Source: Eurosta solidaginis
Taxonomy: Eukaryota; Arthropoda; Insecta; Diptera; Tephritidae
Assembly (NCBI RefSeq): GCF_040869045.1
Contig: NC_090320.1
Span: forward strand, 117,313,112 to 117,377,111
DNA: 64,000 bases
Direction of reading: 5' to 3'
Shown here: positions 56,164 through 64,000 of the stretch, piece by piece
How the letters are laid out: each line of letters starts with the position of its first letter
Position numbering within the stretch: the stretch's first letter is position 1
Translations under genes and position numbers: made by a program
The notes under the pieces: generated by a model
Database searches by the model: none
What the model was told of the DNA's origin: nothing
Seen by the model: the letters and a program-made list of their open reading frames with translations, nothing else

Positions 56164-56880
56164 TGCTGTTGGATTTCATTTTTTCATAGTTGTTTTTCTC
56201 CTGCAGTTGAATATTTTCTAAAAATGTAAGTAAATAAAGTTTTATTTTATAAAAACAAATGTAAATTTACATATATTTTCATTCTTAATAGGGGAGAGCA
56301 TAAAAATTCAATGCAACACAGTATTTTGATATTGTGAAGAGCTTCACGAAGCTTTGATGGGTGCTTCTACCTACACTCATGCTAGAATCCTTGCCAACTG
56401 ATCTTTGATAGGATCCTTCAGCTAAAAATCGTAACGTAGCTGCTAGTTGCAGCACTGGCAGAACTTCCGAGCGAGTTAAGCGTCCTTCAATGGTGTCCAA
56501 TACCATTCGGAAAGCCTCTTTTTTTATGCAGTAGTATGCAATGTAACTGCAAATACACTATACATATTTAGAAACCCACATTACGAAATATTTTTAATTA
56601 CCCTGTCTCTCGCAGCTCAAATGGATTGCTGCGATCTTTCAAAAATTTCCTTTTGACCTTCTCGCAACTTTCTTCTTCCAATAATATAAATTCTACAACT
56701 GCTGATGTCATTTAGATGTCAATAAATTTGTTTATTTCTGTTTAGATACACAAAACAATTATTTTATAAAATTTTGCCAAAAAAATTGACATCAAAATTG
56801 CCGGTGCACTGATAACACTGCAAAACAGCTGATTCGAACATCGCTTTTATTTACATTTGAAAATAGCAAAACCAATACGG
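56164..56880 (-). pseudogene. PIF/Harbinger transposase fragment (HARBI1-like)
   Basis: Minus strand. Exon 1 (56712-56613) starts MTSAVVEFILLEEESCEKVK and contains FLKDRSNPFELRE. A GTAATT donor and a TGTATTTGCAG acceptor enclose a ~55-bp intron. Exon 2 (from about 56557) reads YIAYYCIKKEAFRMVLDTI, then LPVLQLAATLRFLAEGSY and QRSVGKDSSMSV, the helix-turn-helix region before the DDE domain. A frameshift follows, then the fragment is cut at 56163 by the LINE boundary. The nuclease domain is absent. 56713-56880 is its 5' flank. Confidence 0.72.
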
Positions 56881-58691
56881 TTTTATGACATCAATTTAAA
56901 TCAATATTGGTTTGTAATTCCGAAAAAATGCAAAAACCACTTGGATTCCATGACAGCCCTGAATGTTTTGTTTGCAATTAACAAACACATATCTTCAATG
57001 ATTACCAATTTCTCATTATACATTTCAAACGTAACCGCCAATTCTTGATTTCCTGCAATATCATGCATCTGATTTAAAATATCTTCAGTCATATAAAATC
57101 TATAAGTTAGCCACAATTCCATAGGATTAGTTGGAAAACATGTCGCGATAATAATGGAAAATAATGATCGTATTTGTTGCGGTGAACCTGTATTGGATGC
57201 ATCCATTAGTGTGGCATTCCAGTGATTATCAATTTATAAAAACTCAGTTCCTGACATCCTCTACGGTAAGTAGGAAACAACTGTCCATTAACTGTTTTCA
57301 AATCCAAAAAAGATGTGGGCCCCGAACATTAATTAACAACAGACGCAAATAAAAACACTCGGCATGACTGGGATGCACTGTGTAAAGCCGTCCTATGGTA
57401 TCACTTCCAAACACTCCAGGATAACCTTGACCGGGTGTTCCTCTCCTACGTATATCCCATTCCTTTAAATTTAAGTTCAGGTATAATATGTTGGTACTTG
57501 GGTGTAAAGCAGTGTTCGAGCAAATGGATCTCTTTGACATAAATTAAAAAAAGAAAGTAATGTAGTTGATGGTGGTCGTTCTGCAATCTGTTGAGCATTA
57601 TTAACTGTAAAGTAAACACGTTGCCCATTTTCCAAATGTACTGTCAAATGAACAACCGGTGGATTACGTTCATGCATCGTTAGTAGAAGAGATAGTATTC
57701 GCCATATTGCCTTCTTGCTACAAATGTACCTGCCCATTTGATATCGGGTAATTTCATCATTTCTATTATCCGCAACACCGAAAATTGCCATGTCGCTGCC
57801 TTTGTTAACATACTTGCAGATGTATTTGATTTTACAGAGCTACAATACTCTACATTTATGTGAGCTTTGAAGGCCTTTGACAGTATTGGTGAATAAGGAA
57901 CAACCCACCTATTATCAACGTCAGTGATACACGGAAAACTATTGATTTGCCCTTGTCCTCTGTTGAACGTCGACGATATAATGGATACCCATTCTTCCCA
58001 GTAATTTTTTGAGAAAGTAATGCTCTGGGATAGGGTTTCATACATTTTCCATCACGCATCATGTTTTTCCTTACCACGTCGAATAAACCTGGATCAATAG
58101 TCTGATCCGGAATCTCTGCTGAAATCACATCATCCGTTTGATTGGGCATTATTTTGTTGGCCAACCATATCAAAATATGCGCGTGTGGCAATCCTCTCTT
58201 TTGCCATTCCACAGAATACATCCAACAGTTAACTTCCCGATAAACTTTGTGTGTCACAATAAAATTGTTAGTGACTTTAGCTTTTGCCGAAATATCGTCA
58301 CGGTCTGCAGAAGATTGTCCAACGTACAAATATTGCTTAATTTCATCCCATTGCGGATTACATGTGAATGTTATGAAAAAATATGGGCGACCATATAAAC
58401 GGACATAGCATGCGCATATTCATGCATATGTCGGGGGCTTCCTGTGTAAGTCGCAGGCAAAATAGCCATTCTACCTATATCTGCAACACTACCATCATTA
58501 TTGACAGCATCCCGCAGATGGATGTATTCTTCCGATCTCAATTTCTTTTGATGGAATCGGATGAAATTCAAACGTTCGGTCTCGATCTTCGCATACATAT
58601 CCACAACATATTGTTGAAACAATCTTCGGCATTTCAAAATGTTATTTTCCTGATTTTGGCGTACCATAAGCCTATAAGCGTAGTAATTCAT
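56881..58691 (-). pseudogene. Helitron RepHel, N-terminal and Rep (HUH) half
   Basis: Minus strand from 58691: MNYYAYRLMVRQNQENNIL, FQQYVVDMYAKIETERL, LRSEEYIHLRDAV, GRMAILPATYTGSPRHMHEY, then CWMYSVEWQKRGLPHAHILI, with the HUH motif as HAH (about 58180). VISAEIPDQTIDPGLFD, GYPLYRRRS, RWVVPYSPILSKAFKAHI and SVKS follow. After a frameshift near 57830, the other frame supplies YICKYVNKGSDM with the two candidate Rep tyrosines. DEITRYQMGRYIC, HLENGQRVYF, LYTVHPSHAECFYLRLLL and EMYNEKLVIIEDMCLLIANK come next. Frameshifts and stops are frequent. The helicase half is at 47529-48867. Confidence 0.88.
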
Positions 58692-59286
58692 GGCGCTTAC
58701 GTTTTTAAACGGTTTTATTTAGCTTGACTTCACAGGCAGGCCGCACGGCCGTTGTGAACTAATTTTGTAATTGAAATTTAAGTAACTTCCCGATGAGCTA
58801 TAAGCTTGAAGCTTGGAATATAGTTCAGAACTCGAAGACAATGCAATAATAAGAAATTGCCGCTAGGTAGCGCAAGGATCGAGATATTCACAAAACTCTT
58901 ATTTGTGGTCCGATTTGGCTCATATTTGGAACACATAATACATACAAGAATATAAAGCGACCTATGAAAAAATCGCCGCTAGGTGGCGCAAGAACCGGGA
59001 TATTCACAAAAATCGTATTTGTGGTCCGATTTGGCTCATATTTGGAACACGTAATACATACAAGAATAGAAAGCGGCCTATGATGTCCGATTTGGAACAA
59101 ATATTACATACATTCCGGTAGAAGTGACATCAAAATATTTTGGAGTTGGAGGAGGGACAAGCATACGTGGCGCAGAGTTGAGTGAAGTCATTGGAAGGAT
59201 TATGTATTGAGGACTTAGATTGTAGCAAATTGTCAGGAAAGAGTCTTTGTACTAATGAGTCACTAAATGAACTAAATAGAATGAGA
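58692..59286. other. Non-coding stretch with a ~117-bp tandem repeat
   Basis: Two copies of a ~117-bp unit at about 58857-58973 and 58974-59090, each with GCCGCTAGGTRGCGCAAG, GTGGTCCGATTTGGCTCATA and AATACATACAAGAATA. GCAGGCCGCACGGCCGTTGT at 58733 and the bases after it look like a dispersed repeat. No gene supported. Confidence 0.7.
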
Positions 59287-59399
59287 GATTATTATTATTA
59301 TTATTAATTGGTCTGGAAGCACTGCGACCTTTGTGCAACACCTTTCAGCCTAATTTTGTATCTGGAGGCTCTTGATGTATCTAAGTACCTCTTCAGGCT

Positions 59400-62300
59400 T
59401 TTTACTCCATATCACATAGGGATTAAGAGTCCCACCACCTAGATGGGATATTCTCTGCCTAGCTAGAGCGACGCATTCGCAGAGAATGTGAACCGGCGTT
59501 TCATCATCCAGCTCACAGAAACGACAAATTTGGGTATCAGATGGATTTAATTTACTTAGGTGATATCGTAGACGGCAGTGTCCCGTGTAGTACCCAGTAA
59601 GAGTTCTTAGGTCCTCCCTGCTTAGGTTAATGAGTTTGGCTGATACTTTCGTTAAAAAATAAAAAAAAAAAAAATTCGTTGCTGGAAGTATAAACAGTTT
59701 GCCCTGCCTTTACCCTGGGCAATCCATCCAGTGACGTCTGAATTGTTTAGTTTCCCAGTTACTTATAGTTTCCCTGGTGTGTGCTTTTGTGAGTCCACAA
59801 AAGGGCTCTGGACCATAGAATGTTGATGTAGCACCCTGGTTTGCTAGGTAATCTGCATGCTAATTACCTTCATGTCCCTAATGTCCGGGAACCCATCCCA
59901 ACAAAACCTTGTTTTTGGCTCCCAGGGCATCAAGGATCTCAGTGCATTCATACACCAGCTTAGATGTAACTATGTAGGATTGCAAGGCACGCAGTGCCGC
60001 CTGGCTGTCCGACATAATGTAGATGCTCTTCGATGTTGAGCCTCTCCGCAGACATTCTCTACCACAGACCTCTTTGCATGAATTTCTGCCTGAAATATGG
60101 TGGGGTAACATCCCATTGGTATCGATTTTTTGAAGTTTGGCCCATAGATGCAAGCTCCCGTTCTTCCGTCATCGAATTTCTATCCATCCGTATACCAGAC
60201 CTCTGAGTCAGGGTCGTTATAAGGATTCCCTATTTCCCAGTGGGTCCTGTCCACAATGAACACTTCAAAGTTCCGTGAGATTCTGAGCTTAGGGGACCTT
60301 ACGTCACGCAGTTGTAATGAGGGATTTCCTATGAATTTTCTTATTACTTTCATATGCCCTATCATATTTCCTTCCTTCAACTCAGAAATATTTGGAAGTC
60401 TTAGTGCACCTAGTGTTGCCTCTTTCTCTATCAGAATAGGGAAGGGAGGTATTCCCACTAAAGCACTAAGTGCGTCAACAGGGGCGGTTCTCATCGCACC
60501 CGTTATGCCAACGCAAACTAATCGATGCAGTTTGCTTAGTTTAGCCGTTGCCTTTCTTTGTGTTGCCTTCTGCCACCAAACTAGAGAAGCATAGGTGACT
60601 ATTGGCCTTACGACAGTATTAAATGTCCAATATATCATTTTTGGACAAATTCCCCATGTTTTGCCGTAGAGACGAGTACAGGCGAAGAAATCTCTTGTTG
60701 TCTTGGTTAGGATAGCATCCAAATGAGCATTCCACGTGAGGGTTGTATCCAGTGTGACGCCTAGATATTTAGACTCCATTGAGAATTGTATTTTTGTACC
60801 ACCCAGGGATGGTTCTGGGATAGATACTTTCGTTCTCCGGGTGAAAGGCACTAGAACAGTTTTTTTTAGGATTTATAGACAATCCTTTGGTATCGCGCCA
60901 CGTCTCTATGATGCAAAGGGCTTGTTGCATGCGATCTGATATTGTAGCTTCGTGCATCCCTGTGATGCAAATAACTAGGTCATCTGCATATCCTTGTGTG
61001 TCAAATCCCTTGGTTTTCATTAACTGAATGAGGTCATCAATGACCAGGGTCCACAAGAGAGGGGAGAGCACACCTTGTTGGCATCCTCTTGTTGCCGCAA
61101 TTCATTCAGTTGTCCCTCCCAGTTCCAAATGGATTTTTCTACTCTTTAACGTAGACAGCACCCATCGTATTATTATAGCGCTGATTTCCTTGCCAATCAT
61201 AGCTTGTTCGATAGCTTGATGTGTTGTGTTATCGAAAGCCCCTGATATATCAATAAAAGCGCAGAGGGCTATATTTTTTTACTCTAGAGCCTTTTCGATT
61301 TTTACCGTGAGACTATGAATAGCCGTCTCCGTAGATTTTCTTGACTGGTAGGCGAACTGATTCCTACACAGAGGGAGTTCATTTAGATTGACCTCCTTGA
61401 TGTGCTGATCTAAGATTTTCTCCATACCTTTTAGGAGAAACTAGCTCAGGCTTATTGGTCGATACGACGAGGGCAGTTGCTCGGGTTTCCCTGGCTTTGG
61501 TAAGAATACCACCTTAACCTCTGCCCACCTGCTCGGGATATGGCCGAGCAGTAGTGATGCCTTATACAAAGTGGAAAGAACTGGGGCTATATGCTTTATC
61601 CCTTGCTGTAACAGACAAGGGTAGACCCCATCCGGTCCTGGTGACATGAATGGGCTGAAATTAGACAGAGCCCATTGCACTCGTTTCACAGTGGTGATGG
61701 TTGCTAGGCTTTTTTCATTACCACTGGTCGTTGGCAAATCTGCCATTATAGGTGGTGATTGATAGCCTGCTGTGCAGTCAGGAGTGTGTTTCGAGTAATA
61801 GTTTGCTCGTCTCTTCCGGCCGCATGGTGTAGCTCCCATCTGTTTTTTTCAACGTGCCAATTACATTTCTGTGATCTCTAGAAAGGGCTTTTTGTAATCG
61901 AACCGCTGCTGGAAGATCATTAATCTTTTCACAATGTTCTCTCCATGTAGCCCTTTTAGATTTCTTAAGTTCTTTATTGTAAGATGTTGGAGAGACTTTG
62001 TATGAATCCCAGTCGCCCGTAGCTCTCGCTTTATTGAACAGCTTCCTAGCCTGGCATCTTAGCTGCCCAAGCTTTTTGTTCCACCAAGGTACATCACGTT
62101 GTGTACGTATATTTCCTTGGGGGCAACTCTCATTGAATGCTGTTTTAATGTCTGAGTGGAGCTGTTCAGCTTCCTTCTCAAGCTCCTGCACGGTGATTAT
62201 AGGTCGCTGTAAGCTGTTACCAGCTTCCTCAATAATAAAACGGAAAAGCTCCAAGTTCGTTTTCCTGGGATTTATAAAAGCTGGCATGTGTTCCGGAAAG

Positions 62301-63004
62301 TGACCCATGTCGAATACAATGTGTTTGTGGTCCGACATTGATTCCTCTCCTGAAACATGCCAGTTAGTGACGCTGCTGGCCATATTATTACTGCACAGAG
62401 TAAGATCTAAAACTTCCCCTCTAATAGCATTTACAAAGGTGGGTTCATTGCCCGGATTAATAATTCTTATATTATTACTACTGATAAACTCAAGGAGGTA
62501 CTCACCCCTGTTGTTGATGTTCGTACTACCCCATGTTGTATGATGGGAATTTGCGTCACAGCAGAGGATCCATGGCGTGCCACTCTGCTGACAATATTTG
62601 ATGGGGGCTATTATTTCGGTTGTTGGGGCCGTTTCTTCCTCCCCCGGAAAGTAGGCAGAGGCCAAGATTGCCTCTTGTTCGCCTCTTGGGGTTGGAATTT
62701 TAGCCCAAACTGCTGCGAGATCAGCCGTCATAAACTGTAAAAGTGGAAGAAACATTAGTTTGTTGCTTAAAAGCATCGCCGCTCTTGGGCGAGAACTGGA
62801 GGCATAAATTAACTTACCATCAGTACTGTTCAGGCCTTTTACGGCACCGTGCTGAATCCAGGGCTCCTGGATGAAGGCTATTCCCAGACCTTCTTCTGCA
62901 AATTTTTTTATTAGGGCGTCTGAGGCTGCCTTGGCATAGTGAAGATTCACCTGAAGGCATTTCAGACGTCTTTGCTTTTGGGCTTTGATAGGGAGGGGAG
63001 ACAC
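59400..63004 (-). pseudogene. LOA-like LINE ORF2 (endonuclease, RT, RNase H)
   Basis: The endonuclease is intact over 408 codons (63004-61781): VNLHYAKAASDAL, FIQEPWI, ILASAYFPGEE, CCDANSHHTTWGS, GEVLDLTLCS, SDHKHIVFD. After a frameshift near 61800: NFSPFMSPGPDGVYPCLLQ, WAEVKVVFLPKPGKPE, then SYRPISLS and a stop. RT continues with NQFAYQSRKSTETAI, FIDISGAFDN (motif A), CQQGVLSPLLWTLVIDD, QGYADDLVI (YADD at about 60980), ESKYLGVTLDTTLTW and VVRPIVTYASLVWW. RNase H shows VWYTDG (about 60180), IMSDSQAALRAL and GWVPGH (59880). The C-terminal Cys/His region follows in broken frames. At least four frameshifts or stops. Confidence 0.87.
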
Positions 63005-64000
63005 TATTTATGGTCTTTGCGGCCACGTGTAGCCACCTTCCTTGCCCTATTGTTAAGCGACATTACGGCTTCTTCAGCCGTTCGTCCTCGTCCTTTTTTG
63101 TTCGCTTTCCTGATATTGGGGCTCCCACGAGGTGGTTGCCTTGTTGCCGGGTTTTGGGGGCAGGCTGGCGACTGTCGCTGCCTCGTTTGCCCTCTGTGGG
63201 CCAACACTAGACACAGAAGGCCTGGGCTCTTCTTGAGAAGGTTTTTGGGGGGTGTTCGATTGACTCGGCAAATCCTGCTGTTCAGTAGGTAAATGCCTAC
63301 TAGATACCTTTTGGTTCTTCGAACAGCACGGTTCGTCAACCGTATCATCCCCCTCATCCTTATTGTAACTGCCGCTGGTATTTATATTTACCAGGGGCAG
63401 GGATGGCTTGGTTTTGGGCCTTAACTTGACCCTGTCAAACCCACAGAACATCAAGTAGTTGCGTTGCTTTAATAGCTCCGCAGACAACGGATCGACGGCT
63501 ATAGTAACTTCCGCCACCATGGACTTTCGAATCCGGTTGAGGATTCTCCAGTTCCTGGTATTCAAGCCGACATTTTGGGCCTTAGCTAACCTCAAGATGT
63601 CGTCGTTTGAGGGGTATTACTCTTCCTTAAACTACCCCACGAGAATGATACGACGTGGTATATTCGCATCAGATACCATCTTCAGCTTGGCACCTTGCCA
63701 TGGAGTGAGCTTTGGGGCGATAGCCCTTAACCACTCGCGGTGGTTGCATGCCTGCAGGTGAAAAAAGCCAGCCTGGGCGAGGTGTACAACCGCTAAAGGT
63801 GGGCTTTATAGCACCATCTTTTTGGCTCATCACCTCTCCCAGGATGGCCTTCAGTTCCCCTGAAGACCAGACCGTGGCTGGATAGTCGGGAGGTATAATG
63901 CCCAGCCTTACCCCACTCAGGACATCCCTGAAAGTTGGGTTTTATCGAGTTGTCCTCTCTAGATCCGCCGTATTTGTTAGCAAAGCTTGGGCACCCTATT
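63004..64000 (-). pseudogene. LOA-like LINE ORF1 (DUF4780-like), partial
   Basis: Minus strand: FRDVLSGVRLGIIPPDYPAT, VWSSGELKAILGEVMSQKD, FSGCTPRPGWLF, then, after a frameshift near 63740, NHREWLRAIAPKLTPWQGAK and stops near 63640. An open frame follows from 63595: LRLAKAQNVGLNTRNWRI, VTIAVDPLSAELLKQ, CGFDRVKLRP and a Ser/Pro/Gln-rich tail ending RARKVATRGRKDHK and TAG at 63006-63004. The first blocks are the DUF4780-like fold that accompanies this LINE type. The start lies beyond the window. The stop overlaps the start of ORF2 as TAGTG. Confidence 0.78.

Larger units (their letters stand above)
59287..64000 (-). mobile_element. LOA-like LINE, nearly complete, running off the window
   Basis: Minus-strand order: ORF1 (64000-63004), ORF2 with endonuclease, RT and RNase H (63004 to about 59400), and a 3' end at (TAA)n, seen on the plus strand as ATTATTATTATTATTATTA at 59288-59306. 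TAA-repeat tails are usual for I/LOA-type LINEs. Domain order APE-RT-RNase H and the GITGAMRTAPVDALSALVG block place it near LOA. It carries several frameshifts and stops but little deletion. Confidence 0.85.

Noticed and set aside
62307..62740. Plus-strand frames opposite the LOA-like endonuclease, and others at 61998 and 60256
   Set aside because: They are antisense shadows of the long, motif-bearing minus-strand ORF2.

Overview
The window is insect genomic DNA, very probably from a higher fly. The mix of repeats (a T-tailed tRNA-derived SINE, a long dispersed element rich in ACGCCCAC motifs, RTE-, LOA- and Jockey-like LINEs, Helitrons) is what I would expect of a tephritid fruit fly, but that is an inference from memory of such genomes. 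Nearly everything here is repeat. I can support only one host coding segment: the terminal SOCS-box exon of a SPRY/SOCS-box gene of the SPSB/gustavus type at 36450-36589 (+). No upstream exon of that gene is visible, so the 36 kb before it may be one repeat-filled intron.

Layout. 1-19115 is a satellite of ~160-bp and ~270-bp monomers whose junctions are GC-rich palindromes. It has higher-order repeats of ~0.54, ~2.86 and ~4.36 kb, a 100-base N gap at 10341-10440, and an orientation switch near 15962. 20457-27498 is a dead hAT transposase gene (BED/GTF2IRD2-like) split by a 5.4-kb dispersed element (20883-26306). That element carries a PIF/Harbinger remnant and a 130-bp internal satellite. 27499-28440 is a Jockey-like LINE 3' fragment. 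29802-33869 is a ~4.07-kb element with ~450-bp diverged terminal inverted repeats and a broken, spliced, Cys-rich gene of a family I cannot name. A Helitron 5' fragment lies inside it.

34170-35450 is a 3'-truncated LINE (5'UTR plus ORF1). 35995-39682 holds three SINE copies, the SOCS-box exon and a 22-bp minisatellite. 38440-43600 is a Penelope-like element whose GIY-YIG nuclease gene was cut just after the YIG codons by a ~4-kb LINE-bearing insertion flanked by a 12-bp duplication. 43690-46315 is Jockey-like LINE debris in a 1195-bp tandem duplication carrying a TIR element. 46316-46672 is a second Penelope RT fragment.

47529-58691 is a minus-strand Helitron RepHel pseudogene split into helicase (47529-48867) and Rep (56881-58691) halves. 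The split holds an RTE/BovB-like LINE (48868-56163), which is itself split by a complete 3477-bp Transib/RAG1-like transposon (51394-54870), followed by a PIF/Harbinger transposase fragment (56164-56880). 59287-64000 is a nearly complete LOA-like LINE on the minus strand, running off the window.

The coding relics do not form a pathway. Their arrangement is a stack of datable insertions: reading frames on either side of several insertions rejoin in frame, which gives the order of events. The best leads are the Transib/RAG1-like element with a CACAGTG terminus, the long-TIR element with the unassigned protein, and the satellite built from inverted-repeat-ended monomers.
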